Made by a program: the position numbers and the translations under genes. Source: JBJENW01 sp051880395 (GTDB taxonomy: Bacteria; Bacillota; Clostridia; Lachnospirales; Lachnospiraceae). From it: DNA of 29,247 bases. The number at the start of each line of letters is the position of its first letter. Positions within the stretch are counted from its first letter, which is position 1. Positions 5,215 through 14,364 of the stretch are shown one piece after another. The notes under the pieces are model-generated. The model was not told the DNA's origin. It saw only the letters and a list, made by a program, of their open reading frames with translations, and did no database searches. Location of the stretch: NCBI GenBank assembly GCA_051880395.1, contig JBJENW010000013.1:1-29247 (forward strand), in the 5' to 3' direction.

Positions 5215-7353
5215 TTATTCGACCTGTCCCATAATATGCCGTATACCAAAATAAAATGACTTCTTTCCGTAAATCTCTCCTACATATTTGATCACCATCT
5301 CTTTTGGCACTTCTTTTTCTTTTCCTTTATATAAGAACGTAAATATCTCCACATTCCGTTCCTTTTCTGCTTTTTTACACACCTGTGCAAGTTCCTTACG
5401 TTCTTCGTCGCTCATCCCCTGAAAGACATCTTTTTTATCATGAAACAGCGCATATGGTGTATCGCGGACCAGATCGTAATATGCATCGTTTACACGCATC
5501 ACATGATACTCACCCTCAATCTCACTGAACACACCGACAACTCCGACCATCATTTCAATGAACATACGCAGATCTATTGGCAGACTGCCCATGATCTTAT
5601 CCATATCTACTCGATCGTACTCGTGCTCATAGCTCGGGTCATGATAAACTGGTTCCTCTTTTTGCACTTTTTCCATAAATGCTTCGACATCCAGTGGTTT
5701 CGAGTACAGATATCCCTGAATCCGGTCGCAGCCGATGCTTTCCAAAAACTGCGACTGCTCCTGCGTTTCTACGCCTTCTGCTACTACGACCATTTTGATC
5801 CACTTTGCCATCCGCACAATACTTGTGACAACATTTATCGTCTTTTCCGACATCTGCGCTTCATCCATAAAACGCATATCAACTTTTAAAATATCCACCG
5901 GAAGATCCTTTAACATATTTAACGATGAATATCCGCTTCCAAAGTCATCCATCAAAATATCAAAGGTTCCCTCTTTTAATTTTCGCACAGCTTCCATCAA
6001 TTGATCCGGATTTTCCGTGTAGGCACTTTCTGTAATTTCCAGTTTTATATCCTTTGTTGTCAGATGATATTTGTCCAATAGTGCTAAAATATCCTCACAT
6101 AGATGCGGATTGGAAAGATTGATCCTTGACACATTTACCGAAATCGGTACGCTGCGTCCCTGTTTTTTCATTTCAGCAACCGTTTTGCATGCTTCTTCCC
6201 ATACATAATAATCCACGCGGCTGATCATTCCATTTTTCTCAAACACTGGTATAAATTTAAACGGCGGAATGATCCCTTTTACAGGATGACGCCAACGCAC
6301 CAATGCCTCGCCGCTGGCAATCGTCTTTGTATTCACATCATAAATCGGCTGAATCTGAATAAAAAACTGATGCTGCTCCAACGCTTGATCTAAATCCCGA
6401 ATGATCATCTGTTCCTCCAGCATTTTTTGCCGGAGGGAATCATTATAATATGCATAATGTTTTCCATACTTTCCTTTTACCGTTTCCGCTGCCATTCTTG
6501 CGCGGTCACACATCTGGCTGACCGGCTGCTTTTCATTTTTCTGCTCAATGAGATAGACGCCCATATGGATATTGACCTGATACTCCACATCTAGTGCACG
6601 AAATAAAAATCCACAGGCTTTGTCTAACATTTTCTCATCGAGAAATTCAGACGGACAACAGCACACAAAATCATCTGCCGCAATTCTGCCATATGTTCCG
6701 TGTCCGTTCATCAATTCCTTGTTTTTCCGGGCAAGTGTCCGCAATACCTCATCCCCCACTGTCCGTCCGAACAGATCGTTGATCACTTTAAAGCAATCAA
6801 TGTTTCCATAGATCATCGCAAATTCTTTTTGGGGATTTTCATCTAACATTTTTCTTGTACGCCGGTAAAATGCCGGTGCATTATAAATTCCGGTCAATGC
6901 ATCGATTTCTCTGCTGCCTTTTCGCATATCTTTCTTTCCCGGGAAATGTTCCATCTGCGCATTATGATTCATCAGTTTTTTATAATGTGTACAGTTATGC
7001 ACCCGCTGATACACCAGCTCCAGACGAAACGGCTTTGTAATGACCTCCATCGCGCCAAACTCTATTGCTGTCGTGATCCGATATTCGTCTTCATATCCCA
7101 CGATCGCGATAAATGTCGTATCCTTGTATTGTTCATCAGAAAGAAGATACGCCAGGAGATTCACCTTATTTTGGAAATCCAGGATCATATTCCAGAGAAT
7201 CACATCTACCGGTTCCCGATCCTCTAATCGCTGCACGGTTTCTTCTGTGCTTTGAAACTCCAGGACACGATATTCATTTTCAAATAAGTGGCGCAGCATC
7301 GCACTATCCATTTTATTTTCTTCCAAAATAATCATCAGTGGCATTTCTTCCAT
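5215..7353 (-). CDS. Degenerate REC - degenerate GGDEF - EAL protein (probable c-di-GMP phosphodiesterase)
   Basis: The 712-residue cytoplasmic protein has three recognisable domains. Residues 1-125 are receiver-like, but the phosphoacceptor aspartate is asparagine (ILWN, N55). Residues 150-305 are GGDEF-like, but the signature is AADDF (225-229), so cyclase activity is unlikely. Residues about 320-570 are an EAL domain with GEALVRW (E349), NVSRINL, ITES, DDFGSGYSSL, KVDMRF and AEGVET, all expected for c-di-GMP hydrolysis. Residues 600-712 form a PAS-like tail (FSEIEGEYHVMRVNDAYYDLVRDT). It is a single gene with an AGGAG site and a sigma-28-like promoter, implying co-expression with motility. 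GTP binding by the dead GGDEF may be regulatory. Confidence 0.9.
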   Translation of the reverse strand: MEEMPLMIILEENKMDSAMLRHLFENEYRVLEFQSTEETVQRLEDREPVDVILWNMILDFQNKVNLLAYLLSDEQYKDTTFIAIVGYEDEYRITTAIEFGAMEVITKPFRLELVYQRVHNCTHYKKLMNHNAQMEHFPGKKDMRKGSREIDALTGIYNAPAFYRRTRKMLDENPQKEFAMIYGNIDCFKVINDLFGRTVGDEVLRTLARKNKELMNGHGTYGRIAADDFVCCCPSEFLDEKMLDKACGFLFRALDVEYQVNIHMGVYLIEQKNEKQPVSQMCDRARMAAETVKGKYGKHYAYYNDSLRQKMLEEQMIIRDLDQALEQHQFFIQIQPIYDVNTKTIASGEALVRWRHPVKGIIPPFKFIPVFEKNGMISRVDYYVWEEACKTVAEMKKQGRSVPISVNVSRINLSNPHLCEDILALLDKYHLTTKDIKLEITESAYTENPDQLMEAVRKLKEGTFDILMDDFGSGYSSLNMLKDLPVDILKVDMRFMDEAQMSEKTINVVTSIVRMAKWIKMVVVAEGVETQEQSQFLESIGCDRIQGYLYSKPLDVEAFMEKVQKEEPVYHDPSYEHEYDRVDMDKIMGSLPIDLRMFIEMMVGVVGVFSEIEGEYHVMRVNDAYYDLVRDTPYALFHDKKDVFQGMSDEERKELAQVCKKAEKERNVEIFTFLYKGKEKEVPKEMVIKYVGEIYGKKSFYFGIRHIMGQVE

Positions 7354-7399
7354 AGTTCTGTCTCCTTTTCACCACATTTTTCTATTTGCTCTATCCTAT

Positions 7400-7427
7400 A
7401 TATCGACCTGCTAATTTAAAAGTATTA
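7400..7427 (-). promoter_or_regulatory. Sigma-28 (sigma-D)-like promoter of the EAL gene
   Basis: TAAT (7424-7427), 16 bp, GTCGATAT (7400-7407) on the minus strand; predicted start near 7393 gives a 40-nt leader. CTAATA and CAGGTCGATATATA are shared with the site at 4676-4702. Confidence 0.55.
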
Positions 7428-7525
7428 GACAAATTTTTACATATTTCTTCTATATTTATTACTTTTTTCCCTTCACGAAAAATTTATCCGTTTTGTTTTG
7501 AATTATGTTCACCATTTTTTCCTTA

Positions 7526-7546
7526 ATCGTTAACCTAAATCGTTAG
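7526..7546. promoter_or_regulatory. Paired ATCGTTA motifs, candidate LacI-family operator
   Basis: ATCGTTAACC (7526-7535) and ATCGTTAG (7539-7546) are direct repeats 13 bp apart, 70-90 bp before the -35 of the sugar-binding protein. ATCGTTAACC also occurs at the promoter of the LacI gene (21082-21091). Confidence 0.4.
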
Positions 7547-7615
7547 TTTATGCATCTTGTACGAAAGAAATACGTATATTGCAACAAAAAAACATATTTT
7601 TGCCAAAAAAAAGGG

Positions 7616-7644
7616 TTGAAACCTAGAAACAAAACAGTTATAAT
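7616..7644 (+). promoter_or_regulatory. Sigma-A promoter of the solute-binding protein gene
   Basis: TTGAAA (7616-7621), 17 bp, TATAAT (7639-7644): near-consensus, about 55 bp upstream of the start codon. Confidence 0.85.
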
Positions 7645-7706
7645 ACTACTTGTGACAGGTGATCTGGCACAGATATGAGTTACTTAATTATAAGGAGGGT
7701 TTTATC

Positions 7707-9188
7707 ATGAAACTGAAAAAAGTTTTAGCCGTCGGTCTTGTTGTATCCATGATGGCATCTTTAACTGCTTGCGGTGGCAGCAGCAACAACGATTCTAAGG
7801 ACAACACAACTACTGACACAAACACAACAACAGAAACTACACCAACCGCCAGCGATACAACTGAAGCAGGTGACACAAGTGACACAACTGAACCAGCTGC
7901 TTCTAATGGGGAATTAAGTTACGCTGACATCAACCTTGGAGATGATACCGATCTTACAGCAGAAATTTCTGTATTCAATAACCGTACAGATATGTCTGCA
8001 TCTGATTACAAAGGTAAAAACTGGGATGCTTACATCGCAGACTTCAACAAAGAATATCCAAATATCAAAGTAACCGTTAACACTGATACAAACTATGCTG
8101 ATGACGCATTAGTTAAATTACAGGGTGGCGAATACGAAGATGTTATGTTGATTCCTGCTGTTGACAAAAAAGATTTAAGTACATACTTCTTATCTTTTGG
8201 CAGCTTAGATTCCTTAAAAGATACTGTAAGATTTGCAACCGACAAAGAATATGGCGGACAAGTTTACGGTATTGCTACAACAGGTGATGCTCAAGGTGTT
8301 GTTTACAACAAAGCTGTATTTGAAAAAGCTGGTATTACAGAACTTCCAAAAACACCGGAAGAATTCATCAATGCTTTAAAAGCAATCAAAGAAAAAACAG
8401 ATGCGATTCCGCTTTACACAAACTATGCAGCAGGTTGGACCATGGGTGCTTGGGATGCTTACATCAACGGTACTGCAACTGGTGATGCAGCATACATGAA
8501 CCAGAAATTATTACACGCAAAAGATCCATTCGCTGATCCAGGTGATGGTACTCATGCATACAACGTATACAAAATCTTATACGATGCAGTATCTGAAGGC
8601 TTGATCGAAGACGATTATACAACAACTGACTGGGAAGGATGTAAAGGTCAGATCAATGGTGGAGAAATCGGATGTATGGTACTTGGTTCTTGGGCTTACG
8701 CTCAGATGCGTGATGCTGGAGATAAAGGTGATGACATCGGATATATGCCATTCCCGATCACTGTTGATGGAAAACAGTATGCAACAGCAGGTCCTAACTA
8801 CAGCTGGGGTATCAATGTAAACTCTGACGCTGACAAACAGAAAGCTTCTATGATCTTCGTTAAATGGATGACAGAAAAATCTGAATTCGCATACAACGAA
8901 GGCGGTATGCCAATTTCATTAGATGAAAGCGCTAAATGGCCAGAAGTATACGATGCATTCAAAGATGTTGAGTATGTAGCTGACGAACCAGCCGTAGCTG
9001 GAGAAGAAGACTTATTATCTACCTTAAATGCTGATTCTGAATTGAACTTCAACAATGGTGGAGATAAGAAAGTTCAGGAAATCATCGAGCACGCTGCTAA
9101 CCAGGATATGAGCTTTGATGATATCATGGCTGATTGGAATTCACGTTGGGCTGATGCTCAGGAATCTAACGAAGTAGAAGTACAGTAA
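7707..9188 (+). CDS. Extracellular solute-binding lipoprotein of a carbohydrate ABC transporter (family 1)
   Basis: The 493-residue protein starts at the ATG after AAGGAGGG. It has a lipoprotein signal ending LTAC-GG (cysteine near residue 22), then a Thr/Ser/Asp-rich disordered linker to about residue 75. The substrate-binding fold follows, with motifs of the sugar-binding family: YPNIKVTV, GEYEDVMLIP, GDAQGVVYNKAVFEKAGI, LPKTPEEFINALKAI, GCMVLGSWA and YSWGINVNSDADKQKASMIFVKWM. It would sit on the outer membrane face and deliver a sugar to a permease. No permease or ATPase gene flanks it, and a terminator follows directly, so it is an orphan. Codon use (many GAA, GGT, ACA, TTA) and the strong promoter suggest high expression. 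Confidence 0.93.
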   Translation: MKLKKVLAVGLVVSMMASLTACGGSSNNDSKDNTTTDTNTTTETTPTASDTTEAGDTSDTTEPAASNGELSYADINLGDDTDLTAEISVFNNRTDMSASDYKGKNWDAYIADFNKEYPNIKVTVNTDTNYADDALVKLQGGEYEDVMLIPAVDKKDLSTYFLSFGSLDSLKDTVRFATDKEYGGQVYGIATTGDAQGVVYNKAVFEKAGITELPKTPEEFINALKAIKEKTDAIPLYTNYAAGWTMGAWDAYINGTATGDAAYMNQKLLHAKDPFADPGDGTHAYNVYKILYDAVSEGLIEDDYTTTDWEGCKGQINGGEIGCMVLGSWAYAQMRDAGDKGDDIGYMPFPITVDGKQYATAGPNYSWGINVNSDADKQKASMIFVKWMTEKSEFAYNEGGMPISLDESAKWPEVYDAFKDVEYVADEPAVAGEEDLLSTLNADSELNFNNGGDKKVQEIIEHAANQDMSFDDIMADWNSRWADAQESNEVEVQ

Positions 9189-9232
9189 TCCGGCTTTTAC
9201 CGAAATAAATGTCTACCACTTTTAGACAAGCT

Positions 9233-9268
9233 AAGAACCCTTTCGAATTTTCGAAGGGGTTCTTTTTT
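9233..9268 (+). terminator. Terminator of the solute-binding protein gene
   Basis: AAGAACCCTTTCGA (9233-9246), loop ATTT, TCGAAGGGGTTCTT (9251-9264), followed by a T run. Confidence 0.93.
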
Positions 9269-9281
9269 TGCATTTTTTTGC

Positions 9282-9678
9282 GAAAAATATCTCAACCATG
9301 GGGGGTTCTATGCGGACGTTTCCGTTATCCGGCGGACACAGTGACAGGGGGTGGAGGGGACAGATCTGGCTAGACAGAAATGAAGTCGAGTTTTGGATGT
9401 GAGTGTTTGCGATGCTTTATTTTTGCTGTTTTCCGAATGTCGGACAGTCTGCACCAAGTTGTATGCCCAGGAAAGACTCAATGGCGGACTCTTTCCTGGG
9501 CATACAACTTCGCACAGACTGTCCGCCTCTCGGCAAAACAGCAAAGGAATCGCAAACGCTCCCATCCAAACTCACTATCATTTCTGTCAAAGCCAGATCT
9601 GTCCCCTCCACCCCCTGTCACTGTGTCCGCCGGATACCGGAAACTGTGTATTGGAGACGGAAGGTTGAGATATTTTTC
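9282..9678. repeat. 397-bp long near-palindrome, MITE-like element
   Basis: The ends GAAAAATATCTCAACC (9282-9297) and GGTTGAGATATTTTTC (9663-9678) are perfect 16-bp inverted repeats. Pairing continues inward along nearly the whole length: a ~33-bp perfect block around AGGGGGTGGAGGGGACAG (9345-9371 region against 9592-9624), weaker blocks, and perfect 21-bp arms 9456-9476 and 9490-9510 around a 13-nt loop. No transposase or credible ORF lies inside; open frames seen there are fragmentary. It sits between two convergent genes and their terminators. A non-autonomous mobile element or a long structured RNA are both possible. Confidence 0.8.
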
Positions 9679-9796
9679 ACAATTCCCAAAAATGGTGGAG
9701 TAAACATTCATTTAAACAATATTTGTAAATATACTATTCTGATTTTTCCACTCATATAAAATCTAATCCACAACTTTCTGGCATAAGAAAAAAATG

Positions 9797-9941
9797 TCTC
9801 AACCTACCGTTTCCAATACACAGTTTTTGGTATCCGGCAGGTCGCATCGCATCGATTCTCCCATACGCATGAACCGTTTCCGATACACAGTTTCCGAAAT
9901 TCAACCGCCCCGCCTTGGCCACCCGGCCGAATTTCGGAAAC
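9797..9941. repeat. Second, shorter copy related to the 9282-9678 palindrome, inverted and rearranged
   Basis: 9797-9838 matches the reverse complement of 9629-9670 at 38 of 42 positions. The right part (GGAAACGTCCGCATAGAA, 9936-9953) matches the reverse complement of the other element's left part. The interior differs: CCGTTTCCAATACACAGTTT (9807-9826) recurs at 9874-9893 with one change, and a 13-bp perfect inverted repeat (GTTTCCGAAATTC 9890-9902, GAATTTCGGAAAC 9929-9941) closes a GC-rich loop. The terminal GGTTGAG expected at the right end is missing, so this copy looks truncated. Confidence 0.7.
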
Positions 9942-9968
9942 GTCCGCATAGAAATGCCCGTATATATG

Positions 9969-9997
9969 AAAAAGCCCCCTGGGAAAACCCAGGGGGC
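9969..9997 (-). terminator. Terminator of the mannanase gene
   Basis: GCCCCCTGGG (9974-9983), loop of 4, CCCAGGGGGC (9988-9997), followed on the minus strand by TTTTT; 20 bp after the mannanase stop. Confidence 0.93.
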
Positions 9998-10017
9998 AAA
10001 ACATTTCAGAGAGCAAC

Positions 10018-13000
10018 TTATTTTGATTTCGTTTTTACAGATTTCGGGCTTGTAGCTGCTCCGGTATAAGTTTTTCCGGAAACGGTCTTATATGCCTTTA
10101 CTGTGTAATAGTAAGTTGTCTTTTTCTTTACTTTCTTATCTGTGTAAGAGTTTCCTTTTACTTTTGCAATCTGTTTATATGTGCCGTTCTTCTTTGTAGA
10201 ACGATATACATAATAACCGCTGACTCCGCTCTGTTTCTTCCAGGAAATCTTCACCTGTTTTGCAGTTGCTTTTGCAGAAAGTCCAGTAACTTTCTTCGGG
10301 CAGGTGTATGCTTTTACTACGCTTGAAAAGCTTCCTGTCTTGCTGCTATTGTAAGCTCTGACTCTGTATTTATAACCAGTCGAAGCTGTCAGCTTTTTGT
10401 CTGTATAGGAAGTGCTCTTTGTCTTTGCAACCGTCACATATGCTTTTTTCTTGTCATTGTAACGCTGTACTTCATATCCAGTCGCATTCTTTGCTGCTTT
10501 CCATGTCAATTTGATCGTACTGTCTGTATATGCCGCACTCTTTACGCCTGTGACAGTTGCCGGTGCCGGAACTTCTACAGCAGTTGTAACCGGTTTGTCT
10601 GTCAATGCATATCCATCCGCATTTACATCTAACTTAGAAAGATCTGCTTTTACAAACTGAATATCATCGAATACGATCGAAGAGCTTAAGTTTGTCTCTT
10701 CACCCGGTGTGCTGTTACACCAAACTGCAAATTTGCTTAAATTCTTGGAATCGAGTTTTCCTTTTCCGCTCTTCTTTCCGACAAACTGGTCAAACGGAAT
10801 TGTCACATATTTTGCATCTGTTGTCTTGATGAAATCATGGACATTGACCTCGAAATCCTCTCCGTTTGCACAGAGCTGAATGATTGTCTTTTTATCTTTT
10901 CCATCCGGTTTTAACCAGAATGTAAGTGCATTGTACTCACTGTAATCTGTATATGGAAGAGATTTCATTCTTCCGGTCCATACTTCAGAACCTGCACTCT
11001 TTAATGTGAAATCAAAAGATCCACCATAGTTTCCGCTTGCTTTATTCTCGGAATCAATCGAGAAAGAGGAACTACATCCTGCAGCGGAGTTTTCAGAGAA
11101 TGTACCATTTAAGTAATCATTATCACCATAGTACAATTCAAAGTTATCAACTACATTCTTTGGCAAGGTATCTTTGTCTTTGTTAAAGCTTATGAAATCA
11201 ATGGTCACTAATTTCTTGTTGTCCGCTACCAGAGATACTTTACCAACATCTGTTTTTTCTAATTTTTCCAAATCTTCTGCTGTCAAGGTTGCTGCATATG
11301 TATCCTTTGTCACATCAGAAGCCGTTGGTTCTAACTGCTGTGCATCAACAAGTACTTTGATTCCGGTTGTTGGATTTTCAAATAAAACCTGTACTTTGTC
11401 GGCATTTTTTACATTTGCAAGAACGGTTGTCGGCTGTTTGATCACTGCTTTTGAAAACAGATTTACCAGATAACCTTTTGCATTTTTCACAGTTGTATTC
11501 TTTACAGCTGTCTGAGCTGCTTTGTCATAGAAGTTTGTTCCATTTGCAAAAATGGATGCATCATCATTATAGTAGTCAATGAAATCATTGATCTGCTCTT
11601 GTCCTAATGTATCATTATATTTATATGGTACATAGAAGTTTGTATCACCGAAGTTTGCCCACGCCATCCAGTACGGCATACCAGTTTTTGCGGCAATATC
11701 GCCAACTTGTTTGTACCAGTTGTGACCTTTGAATGGATTATCCTTTACAAGGATACCTTCATTATCACTTCCGTCTTTTTTCATGACTCTGGAACCTGTC
11801 TCTGAGATTGCAGCAATCTTTCCTCTGCTGTCAGCCAGTGTCTTTAAGTTTGTACAGGTCTTTTCTAAGTTTCCGAAGAATTCATCACTGTATTCTGCCG
11901 GATAGCTATTGTAATCATCATAGTAGTCAAATGCCATGATATCGATGTAGTCATCTCCCGGATACCGCAGTAAATATTTTTCGGTATCTAAGACCGGACC
12001 GCCCGGAGAGTATACATATAAGAAGTTATTCACTCCGTTTGCCTGTAAATAATCAACAACATAGCGATACAGCGCTTTGTAAGTTTCCGGATCTGTGGTA
12101 GCAGAACCCCACCAGAACCAGCCACCGTCACACTCGTGCAGCGGACGGAACAGAACCGGGATGTCTCCGAGTCCTTTTGCATATTTTACAATGATGTCTA
12201 AGTATGCATTGAAACGATCATTGTATTTTCCTCCAGGAAGTACTTCCTGAGAACAGTTGTTTGATAAATCTTTTGTTTCATTGAAATCACAGTTTACAAA
12301 TTCGTAAGAACCGTCTGCTTTCTGTGTGATCTTATCTGTACTCATATTTGGGATATGACCGGATAACGTAATGATCGCACCCTCGGCTGCAGCTTTCTTT
12401 CCAATCTCGATTGCTTTTTCTACTGCAATATCGGAAGAAGCCTCTCCCATTTCTTTACCACTCAGGGATAATGTATCGATTCCGACCAGACCGCTGATGC
12501 TGCCTGTGATATCGCATACATCACCATTTTTTGCTTCTGAACGAACACTCTTATGCGTGTCATTCTGATGTCCAAATAATACCTGATGGTTATCACTCAA
12601 TCCTTTTAAATAAGAAAACAGTGCTGCTGTATTCTCTGAAGCATTTTCATCTGCCAATGCTACTTCCGTTGGCATCTTTGTAAGATCTGCCTGTGCCGGA
12701 GTCTCTGTTACCTTTGAGGTAATCTCAACAAAATCCTTTGACGGATCATTCTGACTTAAAGTAATATTGTCAATGTAAACATCTCCGATAAATTTCGTAG
12801 AAACACCGACGGTACCGATCGTCAATTTTGTCATTGGAAGCTCTGTTGGTGAAAACTTCACTACAACGCTTGCTTTTTTCAAACCATTATCCAATGTTTC
12901 CACTGTATCCGGTGTCACATCTTTGTCGATCACCGCTTTTTTGGCTTCTACGTTTTCTGCATAAACTTTTACTTTAAAGTTATCCAGAGTTTCCGGATAA

Positions 13001-14364
13001 ATGAGATCATATGTAATCTGATTGTATGCGGAAATATCAAATCCATCCGGGAAATCTTTTTTAATCTTTGCTTCGCTCCATGTTTCTGCTGAATTCTTAG
13101 AGTAATCCAGATTCAACTTCAATGCTTTGCTTCCATTGATATTTTCTGCAACGACCGGTAAAATATCACCGCCGTCATAACGCCAGCCGGTCTCATTTTT
13201 CCAGCCTGCATCCGAACCGGTTTCGTATGCTTCAAAATCCTCCACAACGGTTGGATCTTTTGCCGGAAGCGATTCGTCTTTGGAAACAATGTTTGCGATC
13301 GTTACATTTGAAACGTTGACCGTCCCTTTTGCAACCTTTCCGACGAAACGGAAAATAACTGCCTGAATCAGGTTCGCTTTACATGCAGAATATTTGGATT
13401 CAATATCTGCGGTATAGGTGCCGTCTTCATTTTCTTTAAAAGCTGCTTTATCCAGATATGGATAATCATCTCCCTGACACCATTCCCAATCGTCTCCGGT
13501 CTTTACCACAGACTGTACTTTTATGTAACTGCCTTCTGCTTCAAGACTTTCCATCAAGTCTTTTCCTGCAGTAACTTTTGCTCTTACTACAATCTTTTCA
13601 CCGGCAACCGCATTTTTCTCTGCCGCTTTTTCATCGTAGTCCATCTGAGCGATCGTTTTTTCCCAGTCTTCTTCATCCGTTGCCTGAATCGTGGAAAAAT
13701 CAACTAACTGATCTGCAGACTGATCATTGCTGTAAATCTGCTGCTCTGTCGTTGCAGCAACTTTAACCTCTGTCAGTTTCAGATCGCTGACAGTTGCTAC
13801 ACCTTCAAAACCTGTACCGACAAGTTCGATGTAGATTCCCATCAAATCATCTGCGTCTTTATCCCGAAACTGGATGGTCACCGGTGTGGTATACACATCG
13901 CCAGCTTTTGTAAACTTATCTGCTGTTAAATATGGAATATCCTCGCTCTGCGTCCAGGTCCATTTTGCCCCAAGCTTCACTACGCCCTGGATTTTCAAGT
14001 AATTGTCTTCCTTTGCTGCCAGAGACTGATATCCTGCCTCATCAATACCAAGTGTAAAGGTCATATCGAAGTTTCCAGGATTTTTTACTCCCGAAATTCC
14101 TTCCTGATATACAATTTCCTTTTTATCTGTCCAGTCTTCTTCTGGAATCGAAAGTTTTGGACTGGAAACTGCTTCCGCACTTGAGTAATATGGCTCCGAA
14201 ATAGCGTCTGCTTTTGCCGCTGCATCCAATGGTACTGCTACAGTTGTATCTACAGTCGTCTCTTCGGCTTTAATCTGCTGAAAAGTCGGCAGATTGATTC
14301 CTGTCACTACCATTGCTGCCGAAAGTGCTGCTGCTAGCACTTTTTTCAATTTCTGTCTTTTCAT
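10018..14364 (-). CDS. Secreted multimodular endo-beta-1,4-mannanase (GH26) with CBM27- and CBM23-like modules
   Basis: Positions are given for the 1449-residue version. Signal peptide 1-34; two related beta-sandwich modules (about 75-205 and 228-360, each with an aromatic W.W..QG.D.PYL block) of unassigned family; CBM27-like 373-540; GH26 catalytic domain about 560-945 with acid/base E745 in RPLHE and nucleophile E856 in ISETG; linker to 1065; CBM23-like 1070-1240; two fibronectin type III domains 1268-1355 and 1358-1445 ending in a basic tail. It hydrolyses mannans outside the cell. CBM27-GH26-CBM23 resembles mannanases of Roseburia. No LPXTG or SLH anchor is present. The second of two adjacent ATG codons (14364) fits the GGAGG better; 14367 is the alternative. 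Confidence 0.93.
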   Translation of the reverse strand: MKRQKLKKVLAAALSAAMVVTGINLPTFQQIKAEETTVDTTVAVPLDAAAKADAISEPYYSSAEAVSSPKLSIPEEDWTDKKEIVYQEGISGVKNPGNFDMTFTLGIDEAGYQSLAAKEDNYLKIQGVVKLGAKWTWTQSEDIPYLTADKFTKAGDVYTTPVTIQFRDKDADDLMGIYIELVGTGFEGVATVSDLKLTEVKVAATTEQQIYSNDQSADQLVDFSTIQATDEEDWEKTIAQMDYDEKAAEKNAVAGEKIVVRAKVTAGKDLMESLEAEGSYIKVQSVVKTGDDWEWCQGDDYPYLDKAAFKENEDGTYTADIESKYSACKANLIQAVIFRFVGKVAKGTVNVSNVTIANIVSKDESLPAKDPTVVEDFEAYETGSDAGWKNETGWRYDGGDILPVVAENINGSKALKLNLDYSKNSAETWSEAKIKKDFPDGFDISAYNQITYDLIYPETLDNFKVKVYAENVEAKKAVIDKDVTPDTVETLDNGLKKASVVVKFSPTELPMTKLTIGTVGVSTKFIGDVYIDNITLSQNDPSKDFVEITSKVTETPAQADLTKMPTEVALADENASENTAALFSYLKGLSDNHQVLFGHQNDTHKSVRSEAKNGDVCDITGSISGLVGIDTLSLSGKEMGEASSDIAVEKAIEIGKKAAAEGAIITLSGHIPNMSTDKITQKADGSYEFVNCDFNETKDLSNNCSQEVLPGGKYNDRFNAYLDIIVKYAKGLGDIPVLFRPLHECDGGWFWWGSATTDPETYKALYRYVVDYLQANGVNNFLYVYSPGGPVLDTEKYLLRYPGDDYIDIMAFDYYDDYNSYPAEYSDEFFGNLEKTCTNLKTLADSRGKIAAISETGSRVMKKDGSDNEGILVKDNPFKGHNWYKQVGDIAAKTGMPYWMAWANFGDTNFYVPYKYNDTLGQEQINDFIDYYNDDASIFANGTNFYDKAAQTAVKNTTVKNAKGYLVNLFSKAVIKQPTTVLANVKNADKVQVLFENPTTGIKVLVDAQQLEPTASDVTKDTYAATLTAEDLEKLEKTDVGKVSLVADNKKLVTIDFISFNKDKDTLPKNVVDNFELYYGDNDYLNGTFSENSAAGCSSSFSIDSENKASGNYGGSFDFTLKSAGSEVWTGRMKSLPYTDYSEYNALTFWLKPDGKDKKTIIQLCANGEDFEVNVHDFIKTTDAKYVTIPFDQFVGKKSGKGKLDSKNLSKFAVWCNSTPGEETNLSSSIVFDDIQFVKADLSKLDVNADGYALTDKPVTTAVEVPAPATVTGVKSAAYTDSTIKLTWKAAKNATGYEVQRYNDKKKAYVTVAKTKSTSYTDKKLTASTGYKYRVRAYNSSKTGSFSSVVKAYTCPKKVTGLSAKATAKQVKISWKKQSGVSGYYVYRSTKKNGTYKQIAKVKGNSYTDKKVKKKTTYYYTVKAYKTVSGKTYTGAATSPKSVKTKSK

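Noticed and set aside
9308..9711. Several open frames of 64-118 codons on both strands inside the palindrome
   Set aside because: They arise from the inverted-repeat symmetry, mirror one another, and lack start signals or family resemblance.
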